Shown: positions 53,841 to 63,045, counted from the first letter of the stretch. The stretch is 64,000 nucleotides of DNA from Halomonas sp. A40-4 (GCF_015767635.1 NZ_CP065230.1:2356001-2420000), one strand, 5' to 3'. The notes: generated by a model not told the origin, from the sequence alone. Program-made: numbers and translations.

Positions 53841-55334
53841 TCACGGGTTAATTAATTCTCGCGCATAGGATGCCAGATCGCTCGCCAGCAAGCCACGCTC
53901 GCCGAACGCTGCCGCCGCTCGATCTGCCGCCAAGGCATGCACCAGGGTACCTAGCCAGGCACTGGTTTCGACATCGCCCCGCTGGGCAATTAGCGCGCCG
54001 AGCATCCCACTGAGCGCATCGCCCATGCCGCCACTGGCCATGCCAGGATTGCCGTAGGGACATACCATCAAGCCACCAGGGCCTGCCACCAGACTGCCCG
54101 CGCCTTTGAGTATCACCACGCCCCCCCGCGCACGCTGAAGCGCCTGAGCGGCGGCGGGCCGGTCAGCCTGAACGTCCTCCACCGAGCAGCCCAGTAAACG
54201 GGCTGCCTCACCCGGATGGGGGGTGAGCACCCAATCATCACAGCGTAAATCAGGCCAGTGACTGGCCAGCAAGGTTAACCCATCGGCATCCACGACCAGC
54301 GGTACAGTTGCCTGCAAGGCACTTTGCAGGATGGCCTGCCCCCATGCGGCCTGGCCAAGCCCGGGCCCAACCACCACGGCATCCGCCTGCTGAGGCAGCT
54401 CAATGGCCTCGGCACCACCCCGTATCGCATGTGCCATGACTTCCGGGCAGCGCACCAAACTGGCGGTAATATGCTCAGCAGCCGTTGCCAGACTGACTTT
54501 GCCTGCCCCCAGACGCGCCGCGGCCTGGGACGCCAGCAACGCGGCACCGCCAAAGCCAGGCGCGCCCCCCATGACCAATACATGACCCATACGGCCTTTG
54601 TGACTGGTCCGCGAGCGCGGTCTGAACGCTTCGCTGAGCATGTCGTCGTCAAGGCGCCAGGCGGTGGGGGGAATATCAAAAAATGCCTGGGCCTTGACAC
54701 TCAGCGGACGGAAGTCGATTTCGCCCGTGTAAGCAGGGGCTTCACCGGTGTGCAGGCCGATCTTGTCGCCGATAAATGTTACGGTGCAAGCGGCTTCCAC
54801 CGCCACACCAAGTACCGCACCCGTATCGGCTGCCAGCCCTGACGGAATATCAATCGATAACACCGGCTGGGAGGCTGCATTGATCAGCTCGATAGCTCGC
54901 TGATAGCGACCCGACACCTCGCCGTTCAAACCAGTTCCCAGCAGTGCATCGACAATCACTTCACCCGACAACACCGTCGCGGGGTGCCACTCCTCGCAAC
55001 TCACTCCGGCTTGACTGGCGAGTTGCGCGGCACGAAAGGCATCGTCCTTCAGCTCATTCAACGGCTTCAGCGAAATGCGTTGGACCTTAAGCCCCGACTG
55101 CATCGCCAGGGCCGCCAGCACGTGGCCATCACCGCCATTATTACCGCTGCCACATAGCACCGTGACGCTACGTGCCTGGGGCCAACGGGAGCGGAAACTG
55201 TGCCAAGCACTCGATGCCGCGCGCTGCATCAAGGCAAACCCATCGATTCCTCCGGCAATGGTACGCCGATCCAGCTCGCGTACTTGAGCGGCTTTATAAA
55301 GAGGGCGTAACGTAGACGTTGTTAAGCGAGACAC
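53841..55334 (-). CDS. nnr: Bifunctional NAD(P)H-hydrate epimerase / ADP-dependent dehydratase
   Basis: Nnr repairs hydrated NADH and NADPH: the N-terminal YjeF domain epimerises and the C-terminal carbohydrate-kinase-like domain dehydrates with ADP. The 497-residue protein has VLCGSGNNGGDGHVLA in the N-terminal domain and NPGMASGGMGDALSGMLGA near the C terminus. The frame is open far upstream through queG, but the GTG at 55334 has AAAGGAG six bases before it and gives a normal length. It is the first gene of the run leading to hflC and is divergent from queG. Confidence 0.94.
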   Translation of the reverse strand: MSRLTTSTLRPLYKAAQVRELDRRTIAGGIDGFALMQRAASSAWHSFRSRWPQARSVTVLCGSGNNGGDGHVLAALAMQSGLKVQRISLKPLNELKDDAFRAAQLASQAGVSCEEWHPATVLSGEVIVDALLGTGLNGEVSGRYQRAIELINAASQPVLSIDIPSGLAADTGAVLGVAVEAACTVTFIGDKIGLHTGEAPAYTGEIDFRPLSVKAQAFFDIPPTAWRLDDDMLSEAFRPRSRTSHKGRMGHVLVMGGAPGFGGAALLASQAAARLGAGKVSLATAAEHITASLVRCPEVMAHAIRGGAEAIELPQQADAVVVGPGLGQAAWGQAILQSALQATVPLVVDADGLTLLASHWPDLRCDDWVLTPHPGEAARLLGCSVEDVQADRPAAAQALQRARGGVVILKGAGSLVAGPGGLMVCPYGNPGMASGGMGDALSGMLGALIAQRGDVETSAWLGTLVHALAADRAAAAFGERGLLASDLASYARELINP

Positions 55335-55461
55335 GATCTCTCCTTTCACATGTTGTGACGGCCAGCAATGCGTTAGCATAGCGCGGCTGACGCCTGACCG
55401 TTGAGTATCAACGCCCAATTTTCTCTGGCTTTTCTTTTTTTGCGACGAAGCGGCGTTCCCC

Positions 55462-56553
55462 ATGCTTTCAGACGATACCCTTGCCGATCTTGCAGAACTC
55501 ATCAAAACCTGGGGGCGTGAGCTCGGCTTCCAGCAGGTAGGCATTACCGACACCCACCTGGAGGCCCATGAAGCGCACCTCAACACCTGGCTGGACAAAG
55601 GGTACCACGGTGAAATGGGCTTCATGGACAAGCACGGCACTAAACGCACCCGCCCGGCGGAGCTAGAGCCCGGCACGCAGCGGGTCATCAGCGTGCGCAT
55701 GGATTACCTGCCTGCCGAGGTAGAAAGCACCAAGGTCCTCGGCCAACCCCGTCGTGCCTATGTGTCGCGCTATGCCCTAGGCCGGGACTATCACAAACTG
55801 ATGCGTAAGCGCCTGGCACAGTTAGCGAAGCAGATTGAGCACAAGGTCGGTGCGTTTGGCTACCGGGCCTTTGTCGATTCTGCACCGGTCATGGAACGGG
55901 CGCTGGCTCAGAAAGCCGGCCTGGGCTGGTTCGGCAAGAACGCCATGCTGCTCAACCCCAAGGCCGGCTCGCTGTTTTTCCTGGGCGAGCTGTACACTGA
56001 CCTGCCACTACCTGTCGACGCCCCCTTTGAAGAAGAACACTGCGGCAGTTGCAACGCCTGTCGCACCGCCTGCCCAACAGGGGCCATCGTCGATGATAAA
56101 GTCGTCGATTCACGCAAGTGCATTTCGTATCTGACCATTGAACTCCACGGCGCCATTCCGGTGGAATATCGCCGCGCCATGGGCAACCGCATTTATGGCT
56201 GCGACGACTGCCAACTGGTATGCCCCTTCACACGCTTTACCCGCGCGACCCAGGAAGACGATTTCGCACCGCGCCATGATCTTGACCGCGCGTCGCTTGT
56301 TCGCCTTTTCACCTGGGGGGAAGAAGAATTTCTCGCCAAGACAGCCGGCAGTCCCATTCGGCGCATTGGCTACGAGCGCTGGCTACGCAATATCGCCGTG
56401 GGCCTGGGCAACGCGCCCTGGAGCGAAGCCGTCGAGGCCGCACTTTGGGCACGCAGAGCCTTTCCAAGCGAACTGGTACGTGAACACGTTGCCTGGGCAC
56501 TCGAGGAGCAGCGTTTCAAGCGCGAAACGCGCATTGCCACCGCCGCTTCTTAG
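55462..56553 (+). CDS. queG: Epoxyqueuosine reductase
   Basis: QueG reduces epoxyqueuosine to queuosine in the wobble position of GUN tRNAs, using cobalamin and two 4Fe-4S clusters. The 363-residue protein has an N-terminal cobalamin-binding domain and two ferredoxin-like cysteine clusters, CGSCNACRTACPTGA and CDDCQLVCP, followed by HEAT-like helices. The cobalamin requirement is the only visible link to cobO. It converges on orn with 13 bases between stops. Confidence 0.95.
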   Translation: MLSDDTLADLAELIKTWGRELGFQQVGITDTHLEAHEAHLNTWLDKGYHGEMGFMDKHGTKRTRPAELEPGTQRVISVRMDYLPAEVESTKVLGQPRRAYVSRYALGRDYHKLMRKRLAQLAKQIEHKVGAFGYRAFVDSAPVMERALAQKAGLGWFGKNAMLLNPKAGSLFFLGELYTDLPLPVDAPFEEEHCGSCNACRTACPTGAIVDDKVVDSRKCISYLTIELHGAIPVEYRRAMGNRIYGCDDCQLVCPFTRFTRATQEDDFAPRHDLDRASLVRLFTWGEEEFLAKTAGSPIRRIGYERWLRNIAVGLGNAPWSEAVEAALWARRAFPSELVREHVAWALEEQRFKRETRIATAAS

Positions 56554-56566
56554 TTGTTACGTATAT

Positions 56567-57148
56567 CTATTCCTCTTCGTCGCTCTGGGTCTCAAGACGC
56601 AAAAACGTGTTGCGATAATGGGAAAGTTCGGCAATCGACTCTTTAATATCGTCCATTGCCAGGTGGACATTTTGCTTCTTGAACCCGACAAGTGCGCCAG
56701 GGTTCCAGCGTTTGGCGAGCTCCTTCACGGTGGATACATCCAGGTTGCGGTAGTGGAAAAACGCCCATAGCGCGGGCATTTCACGCTCCAGAAAACGCCG
56801 GTCCTGGTGGATGCTGTTGCCGCACATGGGCGAGGAACCCGGGGTAACGTACTGGCGAAGGAAGTCCAGAGTCTGCTGCTCGGCGTCAGCCGTTTCCACC
56901 GTGCTGGCTTTCACGCGAGCGACCAACCCCGAATCACCGTGGGTCTTTTGATTCCAGTCATCCATCTGCGCCAGCAGGCTATCGGGCTGCTTGACGGCGA
57001 TCACCGGCCCTTCCGCCACGACGTTCAAGTAGGCATCGGTCACCAGGGTGGCCACTTCGATAATGCGCTCCTTGTCAGGGTCCAGACCGGTCATCTCCAG
57101 ATCAATCCAGACCAGCCGGTCATCACGCGGTGCATTATGTTCGCTCAT
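56567..57148 (-). CDS. orn: Oligoribonuclease
   Basis: Orn degrades RNA dinucleotides, including pGpG from cyclic di-GMP breakdown. The 193-residue DEDDh exonuclease shows [10 protein letters not shown] with the first Asp and Glu, [15 protein letters not shown] with the third acidic residue, and the C-terminal [11 protein letters not shown] with His and Asp. A TTG four codons upstream is in frame but overlaps the GGAG Shine-Dalgarno, so ATG at 57148 is chosen. It is divergent from rsgA. Confidence 0.96.
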   Translation of the reverse strand: MSEHNAPRDDRLVWIDLEMTGLDPDKERIIEVATLVTDAYLNVVAEGPVIAVKQPDSLLAQMDDWNQKTHGDSGLVARVKASTVETADAEQQTLDFLRQYVTPGSSPMCGNSIHQDRRFLEREMPALWAFFHYRNLDVSTVKELAKRWNPGALVGFKKQNVHLAMDDIKESIAELSHYRNTFLRLETQSDEEE

Positions 57149-57198
57149 CGTGCTCTCCAAAATGGTGGGTCATTCAAGTTACCCTGCGCCAGTTAACA

Positions 57199-57220
57199 GG
57201 TACAATAAACCCATTGTACC
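57199..57220. repeat. Perfect inverted repeat between orn and rsgA
   Basis: GGTACAAT at 57199-57206 and ATTGTACC at 57213-57220 are perfect eight-base inverted copies with a six-base spacer, 15 bases before the rsgA ATG. Each arm contains TACAAT, a good -10 hexamer, one facing each way, although neither has a convincing -35. It could be an operator, a leader hairpin, or part of divergent promoters. Confidence 0.5.
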
Positions 57221-57235
57221 GAGCATCGGGTGGTC

Positions 57236-58276
57236 ATGAGCAAACGTAAATTAAGCCGTCAACAGCGTTGGCGGGTCGAGAAGGTTCAGGCAGAGCGTGC
57301 CCAGCGCGCTGAAAAACGCGATACACAGGATGCCGAGAAGCTTGCCGCTGGCGAATACGGTGCCGAACAGCCGGGTCGCGTGATGGCGCATTTTGGGCGC
57401 ACGCTAGAAGTGCGTAATGCCGATGGTGTGCCTGTGCGTTGTCACTTGCGTGCCAACCTGGACGGATTGGTAACCGGTGACCGGGTCATCTGGCGGGCAG
57501 GCCAGGAAGGCTCCGGGGTGGTGGTGGCCCGCGACGAACGTGCAAGCGTCCTCAAGCGCCCTGATGCGCGCGGCCAGCTCAAACCAGTGGCCGCTAATAT
57601 TGACCAGATACTCATCGTGTTTGCCGCCGAACCCGCCCCTCACCCCAATTTGATCGACCGTTACCTGGTCGCTGCCGAAGCCACTGGTATCGCACCGGTG
57701 CTGGTGCTCAATAAAACCGATCTACTGCCGAACGATGGTGGCGAGTTGGGTCAGTTATTGGAACGCTACCGCGATTTGGGTTACACCGTGGTGCGCACGA
57801 CCACCGCGACAGATTCAGGATGGGATGCGTTGCGCCGCCAGCTTGAAGGACGCACATCCGTATTCGTCGGCCAGAGCGGCGTAGGCAAGTCATCGCTCAT
57901 TGATCTGCTGCTACCCGATGAAACCCTGCGCATCGGGGCGCTGTCCGAGGATTCACGTAAAGGCACCCATACGACGACAACGGCACGGCTTTATGCCATG
58001 CGCACGGATGAAGTCATTGACGGTGAATTGATCGACTCGCCCGGGATTCGTGAATTTGGCCTGATTCATCTTGATGAACAGGCGGTTACCGACGGTTTCA
58101 TTGAGTTCCGGCCGTTTATCGGCCACTGTCGGTTTCGCGACTGCCGCCATCGTGCTGAGCCCGGTTGTGCTTTACTTGAAGCGGTCGAGGCAGGCAACAT
58201 CCATCCAGAACGATTTGCCAGCTACAGGCGGATTGTTGATAGCCTGAACGCTGAACCCATAAGGAGTCGCCCATGA
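57236..58276 (+). CDS. rsgA: Small ribosomal subunit biogenesis GTPase RsgA
   Basis: RsgA checks the decoding centre of the maturing 30S subunit. The 346-residue protein has an N-terminal OB fold, a circularly permuted GTPase domain (G4 LVLNKTD before G1 GQSGVGKSS and G3 DSPG), and a C-terminal zinc domain with ligands in the segment GHCRFRDCRHRAEPGC. A GTG two codons upstream is in frame; the ATG at 57236 matches the family start MSKRKLSRQQ. Its stop overlaps the rhodanese start by four bases (ATGA). Confidence 0.96.
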   Translation: MSKRKLSRQQRWRVEKVQAERAQRAEKRDTQDAEKLAAGEYGAEQPGRVMAHFGRTLEVRNADGVPVRCHLRANLDGLVTGDRVIWRAGQEGSGVVVARDERASVLKRPDARGQLKPVAANIDQILIVFAAEPAPHPNLIDRYLVAAEATGIAPVLVLNKTDLLPNDGGELGQLLERYRDLGYTVVRTTTATDSGWDALRRQLEGRTSVFVGQSGVGKSSLIDLLLPDETLRIGALSEDSRKGTHTTTTARLYAMRTDEVIDGELIDSPGIREFGLIHLDEQAVTDGFIEFRPFIGHCRFRDCRHRAEPGCALLEAVEAGNIHPERFASYRRIVDSLNAEPIRSRP

Positions 58277-59115
58277 GCACCGAGAGTCATTCGTCTGAAA
58301 CCAATGTGCTACCGCTGATTGTTGAGCCCGAGCAGCTTCAGGCGAACCTGGACGACCCTCAGCTGCTCATCATCGACGTGCCGGTAAACCCCGACAGTTA
58401 TCGTCAGGGCCATGTGCCCGGCGCTATTTTCCTCGATTTTCGCTATTTGATGCGCGGTGAAGGGCCTGTTCCCAGTGACGTTCCCAGCATTGAGGCGCTT
58501 TCGCGGCTGTTCAGCGCGCTCGGCCTTACCCGCGATATCCATGTCGTTGCCTACGACGACGAGGGCGGCGGCTGGGCGGCCCGACTACTTTGGACGCTGG
58601 AGCTGATCGGGCATACCCGATATTCCTATCTGAACGGCGGCATACACGCCTGGCGCGATGAAGGGCTTGAAGAAAGCACCGAGCCCTCGGCACCGACACC
58701 CAGCGATTATCGGGCCGAAATCCTTAATCCCCAGGCACTGATTACCTGCGACGAGATCAAACAGAAGCTCGACGATAAACAGTTTGCCATCTGGGATGCA
58801 CGGTCGACCGCCGAATACGACGGCGAGAAGGGTAACAATAAGCACCTGGGACATATTCCGGGGGCAGTCAACATGGATTGGCTGAACGTCATGGATCGCC
58901 ACCGGGCACTGCGCATTCGCGATTACGCCGAACTGGTTACCGAGCTGGATGCCCTCGGCCTGACCCCTGAAATGGAAATCGCCACCCACTGCCAGAGCCA
59001 CCACCGCAGCAGCTTTACCTGGCTGGTCGGCAAGGCGCTGGGCTTCAATATGCGCGGCTATGCGGGCTCCTGGGGCGAATGGGGCAACCGCGACGACACG
59101 CCGATCGAGAAGTGA
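58273..59115 (+). CDS. rhdA: Thiosulfate sulfurtransferase (RhdA-type rhodanese)
   Basis: A 280-residue tandem rhodanese: an inactive N-terminal domain (about 15-135) and an active C-terminal domain (about 150-275). The active-site Cys240 is in the loop CQSHHRS, very like the CQTHHRS loop of Azotobacter vinelandii RhdA, which differs from the loop of mercaptopyruvate sulfurtransferases. The family moves sulfane sulfur from thiosulfate to acceptors, and RhdA has been tied to redox protection. It overlaps rsgA by four bases and precedes psd by 10 bases; the Pseudomonas/Azotobacter lineage has the same neighbourhood. Confidence 0.9.
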   Translation: MSTESHSSETNVLPLIVEPEQLQANLDDPQLLIIDVPVNPDSYRQGHVPGAIFLDFRYLMRGEGPVPSDVPSIEALSRLFSALGLTRDIHVVAYDDEGGGWAARLLWTLELIGHTRYSYLNGGIHAWRDEGLEESTEPSAPTPSDYRAEILNPQALITCDEIKQKLDDKQFAIWDARSTAEYDGEKGNNKHLGHIPGAVNMDWLNVMDRHRALRIRDYAELVTELDALGLTPEMEIATHCQSHHRSSFTWLVGKALGFNMRGYAGSWGEWGNRDDTPIEK

Positions 59116-59125
59116 AGATATTATC

Positions 59126-59959
59126 GTGACCCTTTACCAAAAAGCCTTTTCGCTGATTCAGTACCCATTGCCCCACCACGCACTTTCGCGCCTGACCGGC
59201 CTGTTTGCCCAGTGTGATAACCCCTGGGTGAAAAACACTCTGATCAACGCCTTTATCAAGCGCTTTAACGTGGATATGAGCCAGGCACTGGAACCTGAAC
59301 CAACGGCCTACGCCACTTTCAACGACTTTTTTACTCGGGCGCTCAAGGCCGATGCCCGTCCGATTCACGAGGGTATCATCAGCCCTGCCGACGGCACCGT
59401 ATCCCAGTATGGCCGCCTCCAGGCCGGCCAACTGGTGCAGGCCAAGGGGCATACCTACTCTGCGCAAACCCTGCTCGGCGGCGATACGGAACTGGCAGAA
59501 GAATTTCTCGGCGGCAGCTTTGCGACGGTGTATCTTTCGCCAAAGGACTACCACCGGGTGCATATGCCGGTCACCGGCACACTGCGGGAAATGATCTACG
59601 TCCCCGGGAGGCTGTTCTCTGTCAACCAGGCCACGGCCAACTATGTGCCGGGGCTATTCGCCCGTAACGAGCGCCTGGTGTGCATCTTTGATACCGAGCA
59701 GGGGCCAGTGGCCATGGTGCTGGTGGGCGCCATGATCGTCGCGGCGATCGAAACCGTCTGGTCGGGACAGGTTACGCCACTTTCCGGCTATCCTCAGCGC
59801 ATGCAGTTTGGCCAACCGATCACCCTGGAAAAAGGCGCTGAAATGGGGCGCTTCAAGCTCGGCTCCACGGTGGTGATGTGCTTTGCCAAACCGGTTAGTT
59901 TCACAGAGCGGCCCCTCGCCTCGATGGTCAGCATGGGAGAGTCGCTTGGATGTTATTGA
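59126..59959 (+). CDS. psd: Phosphatidylserine decarboxylase proenzyme
   Basis: Psd makes phosphatidylethanolamine at the inner membrane. The 277-residue proenzyme cuts itself at the conserved LGST near the C terminus; Ser247 becomes the pyruvoyl group. The [14 protein letters not shown] segment holds the catalytic His. The start is GTG at 59126, which gives the normal N terminus; the frame is open 22 codons upstream inside rhdA. It converges on epmA with 19 bases between, and no terminator is visible. Confidence 0.95.
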   Translation: MTLYQKAFSLIQYPLPHHALSRLTGLFAQCDNPWVKNTLINAFIKRFNVDMSQALEPEPTAYATFNDFFTRALKADARPIHEGIISPADGTVSQYGRLQAGQLVQAKGHTYSAQTLLGGDTELAEEFLGGSFATVYLSPKDYHRVHMPVTGTLREMIYVPGRLFSVNQATANYVPGLFARNERLVCIFDTEQGPVAMVLVGAMIVAAIETVWSGQVTPLSGYPQRMQFGQPITLEKGAEMGRFKLGSTVVMCFAKPVSFTERPLASMVSMGESLGCY

Positions 59960-59978
59960 TGGTTCATCCCGGTGATAG

Positions 59979-60959
59979 TTAGCAATTGGGCGTCGAAAAC
60001 GTCAGCACGTCTTCCAGGCGTGCTTTTGCAAGCGCCAGTTGAACCAGACGGTCAATGCCCAGCGCCACCCCTGCCCCATCCGGCATGCCATGCTCAAGGG
60101 CCTCCAGCAGCCGTTCATCCACGTCCACTTCGGGCAACCCCAAGCGGCGGCGCTCGGCGTTATCTTCAATAAAGCGGGCACGCTGCTCAGCCGCATCGGT
60201 CAGTTCATCGTAACCGTTGGCCAATTCCGTGCCGTTTAGATAAAGCTCAAAGCGTGAGGCAACCCACTCACCGTCCGTGTCTTGATGGCGGCGTGCCAAC
60301 GCCGCCTGGCTTGCCGGGTAATCCACCACCACACTTAGTTCGTTGCGCCCTAATTGCGGTTCGATCACCAGCCCCATCAACAAATCGAGGCACGTATCGC
60401 GCCCCTCGTTTGCCATCGCCCCGGCTGGCATCTGACCGCGCTCAGCCGCAAGCCTGCGCAATGCCTCAAGCGACGTCGTGAACGGGTCGACCGCTAGATA
60501 GGTATGAAACAGCTGACGATAGCGGTAATGCACCACCGGCCCATGAAAACTGGGCAGAATATTGGCGACCAGGGTGGTCGTTTCGTCGATCAGATCTGCC
60601 AAGGTGAATCCTGGGCGGTACCATTCCAGCATGGTGAATTCGAGGTTGTGACGAGCGCCCACTTCACCATCGCGGAAGCTTCTTGCCAGCTGAAAAATGG
60701 GCCCGCTACCCGCTGCAAGCAGTCGCTTCATATGAAATTCCGGCGAGGTTTGCAGCCACAGCTTACGCTGGCCTTTATCCGTACGCGCCATCGTTGAAAG
60801 CGAAACCAGGTGGACATCGGTACTCCCCCCCTGACCCAACACTGGCGTTTCCACCTCCAGCACATCGCGCGCAGCAAAAAAACGTCGCACGCTCGCCAGT
60901 AAACGGGCTCGCTCACGCAGCGTCTCGATGGTGGCCGTCGGTCGCCAACTTTCTGTCAT
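59979..60959 (-). CDS. epmA: EF-P lysine ligase EpmA (PoxA/GenX)
   Basis: EpmA attaches (R)-beta-lysine to Lys34 of EF-P. The 326-residue protein is a truncated class II lysyl-tRNA synthetase paralogue without the anticodon-binding domain. It shows motif 2 FQLARSFRDGEVGARHNLEFTMLEW-type residues and the motif 3 GMPDGAGVALGIDRLVQLAL. A TTG five codons upstream is in frame but overlaps the Shine-Dalgarno GGGAGTAAGG. It lies 235 bases downstream of efp in the same direction, with a repeat element between them. Confidence 0.93.
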   Translation of the reverse strand: MTESWRPTATIETLRERARLLASVRRFFAARDVLEVETPVLGQGGSTDVHLVSLSTMARTDKGQRKLWLQTSPEFHMKRLLAAGSGPIFQLARSFRDGEVGARHNLEFTMLEWYRPGFTLADLIDETTTLVANILPSFHGPVVHYRYRQLFHTYLAVDPFTTSLEALRRLAAERGQMPAGAMANEGRDTCLDLLMGLVIEPQLGRNELSVVVDYPASQAALARRHQDTDGEWVASRFELYLNGTELANGYDELTDAAEQRARFIEDNAERRRLGLPEVDVDERLLEALEHGMPDGAGVALGIDRLVQLALAKARLEDVLTFSTPNC

Positions 60960-61031
60960 TGGCCTTACTCCCAAAAGACAAAGCCACGCCCTGTGGCGTG
61001 GCTGTCAATATATCGCGTTCCTGGCGCCTTT

Positions 61032-61197
61032 TAGCAGCCTGTCGGGCTTGACCGATCGTCGCGAGAATCACGGATTTTGAGCCAAATTTATCGATCGATT
61101 GAGGCGAGTAGCGCGCTATTTAACGAAATCGATCGAATAAAGTTGGCCAAAATACCGGGATTCGCAGTAGATCAGTGTTAAGTCCGACAGGCTGCTA
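61032..61197. mobile_element. MITE-like element with 20-bp terminal inverted repeats
   Basis: A 166-bp non-coding segment starts with TAGCAGCCTGTCGGGCTTGA (61032-61051) and ends with the inverted copy of that sequence (61178-61197), matching at 18 of 20 positions. The interior is AT-richer than the genes and has no ORF. Size, ends and lack of coding capacity fit a miniature inverted-repeat transposable element mobilised by a transposase elsewhere. The right end forms the efp stop codon (61195-61197). Target-site duplication cannot be resolved because the ends are themselves palindromic. Confidence 0.7.
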
Positions 61198-61761
61198 GGC
61201 CCGCGAGACGTATTCTCCACTGCGCGTATCAATCTTGAGGACTTCCCCTTCATTGATAAACAGCGGCACACGCACTACGGCACCGGAAGACAAGGTGGCA
61301 GGCTTGGAACCGCCCTGGGCAGTATCGCCTTTCAACCCCGGGTCGGTTTCGACCACCTCAAGCTCGATGAAATTCGGCGGTGCTACGTGAATGGCGTTAT
61401 CGTTCCACAAGGTAACGGTATAAGGCACCTGCTCCTTCAACCACTTTTCGGTCTCGCCGAGCGCTTTCTTTTCCACCGCATACTGTTCAAAGGAGCCGTC
61501 GGTTTTCATGAAGTACCACATTTCGCTATCGTTATAGAGATACTCCATCTCCAGTTCCATGACGTCGGCACCCTCTAACGAATCACCCGACTTAAAGGTC
61601 CGCTCCCCCACGCGACCGGTCATCAGGTTACGTAGCTTGACGCGGTTAAAGGCTTGGCCCTTGCCCGGCTTGACCAGCTCGTTCTCTATGATCGAGCAAG
61701 GATCACCGTCGAGCATTACTTTCAAACCGCCCTTGAATTCGTTGGTAGAATAGTTCGCCAT
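61195..61761 (-). CDS. efp: Elongation factor P
   Basis: EF-P relieves ribosomes stalled at consecutive prolines. The 188-residue protein has the three beta domains and Lys34 in the modification loop VKPGKGQAF. Presence of Lys rather than Arg, with epmA and epmB on each side, implies beta-lysylation. The ending is EYVSRA, where E. coli has EYVSRVK; the TAG stop lies in the inverted repeat of the adjacent element. A TTG four codons upstream overlaps the Shine-Dalgarno GAGAGG, so ATG at 61761 is used. Confidence 0.96.
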   Translation of the reverse strand: MANYSTNEFKGGLKVMLDGDPCSIIENELVKPGKGQAFNRVKLRNLMTGRVGERTFKSGDSLEGADVMELEMEYLYNDSEMWYFMKTDGSFEQYAVEKKALGETEKWLKEQVPYTVTLWNDNAIHVAPPNFIELEVVETDPGLKGDTAQGGSKPATLSSGAVVRVPLFINEGEVLKIDTRSGEYVSRA

Positions 61762-61869
61762 ATTGCCTCTCAATGATGCATGTCAGTAACGTGATGAGCG
61801 AAGGACCGCTTCGACTCTAATGATATTGGTTCAATAAGTGCGCGCATGATAACCCGAAGGAGGGCTTTT

Positions 61870-62889
61870 TTGCAGGAGAACATCATTATCGCCGACAAGT
61901 GCCCCACGACCCAAATAGCGTCTTGGCAGCAGCAGCTCTCGCAGGCGATTCGCGACCCCGCCATTCTTTGTCAACAGCTTGCGTTGAGCGATGAATGGTT
62001 GCCAGGTGCTCGAACGGGGCATCAACTCTTTGATATCTGTGTGCCCGCCGCCTATTTGTCGCGCATTACCCCCGGCGACCCTCATGATCCACTGCTGCGT
62101 CAGGTGCTACCGCTCGACGACGAGGCCCTGACACCGCCAAACTACGTCACGGACCCCCTCGAGGAGGCGGATCATCAGCCCGTCAAAGGGCTGATTCACA
62201 AGTATGCGGGCCGCGTGTTGCTGATCGCCAGCCCTAACTGTGCCATCAACTGCCGCTACTGCTTTCGCCGCCATTTCCCCTACAGCGAGAATTCGCCCTC
62301 CAGGGCTCAGTGGCAGGAAGCCCTCGACTACCTGCGCGCCGACACCTCCATTCACGAGGCGATTCTCTCAGGCGGTGATCCGCTTGCGGCCAATGACCGC
62401 CAACTGGCCTGGCTGGTCGAGCAGCTTGAAGGCATTTCACACCTGAAGCGGCTACGTATTCACACACGTCTGCCCGTGGTAATTCCCGACCGTGTTGATG
62501 ATGCTCTGATTGGCTGGCTAGCCTCAACTCGCCTGCAAAAAGTCGTGGTGCTGCATATCAACCACGCCAACGAGATCGACCAGGCAGTGGTCGACGCCTG
62601 CGCGCGGCTTAAACAAGCCGGAGTAACGCTACTCAACCAGAGTGTCCTGCTACGGGGTATTAACGACGGCGTAACAACCCTAGCCACACTGTCGGAACGG
62701 CTATTTGAAGCAGGCATTCTGCCCTACTACTTGCACGTACTGGATCCCGTGCAGGGCGCTGCACATTTTGATGTCCCGGATGAAGAAGCCCGCAAGCTTG
62801 TAGCTTCACTTCGCGACCTGTTGCCGGGGTTCTTGATGCCACGCCTGGTGCGGGAAATTCCCGGCAAAGGGAGCAAAACGCCACTGTAA
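61870..62889 (+). CDS. epmB: EF-P lysine 2,3-aminomutase EpmB
   Basis: EpmB is a radical-SAM enzyme that converts (S)-alpha-lysine to (R)-beta-lysine for EF-P. With a TTG start at 61870 it is 339 residues, like E. coli (342). The radical-SAM cysteines are Cys124, Cys128 and Cys131 in NCAINCRYCFRRHF. The GGDPL segment and the C-terminal YLHVLDPVQGAAHF PLP-lysine region are also present. The TTG has AGGAGG six bases upstream; the in-frame ATG at 61846 has none. It is divergent from efp. Confidence 0.93.
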   Translation: MQENIIIADKCPTTQIASWQQQLSQAIRDPAILCQQLALSDEWLPGARTGHQLFDICVPAAYLSRITPGDPHDPLLRQVLPLDDEALTPPNYVTDPLEEADHQPVKGLIHKYAGRVLLIASPNCAINCRYCFRRHFPYSENSPSRAQWQEALDYLRADTSIHEAILSGGDPLAANDRQLAWLVEQLEGISHLKRLRIHTRLPVVIPDRVDDALIGWLASTRLQKVVVLHINHANEIDQAVVDACARLKQAGVTLLNQSVLLRGINDGVTTLATLSERLFEAGILPYYLHVLDPVQGAAHFDVPDEEARKLVASLRDLLPGFLMPRLVREIPGKGSKTPL

Positions 62890-62988
62890 AAAGTTCATCC
62901 CGGCTAGATACTCATGCACCTCATTTCTAAAACAGTATACAAAGGTCTAAAAAACAATTTTCTGCTAAAGTTATAGGGCTAACGACTT

Positions 62989-63015
62989 CCGACATTGACT
63001 TAGCCTCAATGTTGG
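62989..63015. repeat. Inverted repeat upstream of the dehydrogenase genes
   Basis: CCGACATTGA and TCAATGTTGG form ten-base inverted arms with one mismatch and a seven-base spacer, 31 bases before the first ATG of the pair of genes that follows. In position and size it could be an operator for a dimeric repressor or a leader hairpin. The rest of the 156-base gap shows no clear promoter. Confidence 0.4.
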
Positions 63016-63045
63016 CTACCTCACTCATTAGGAGGCCAGCACATT

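Noticed and set aside
53841-55700. A longer Nnr reading frame starting at 55700
   Set aside because: The extension runs antisense through the start of queG and has no similarity to the family; the GTG at 55334 has a good Shine-Dalgarno.
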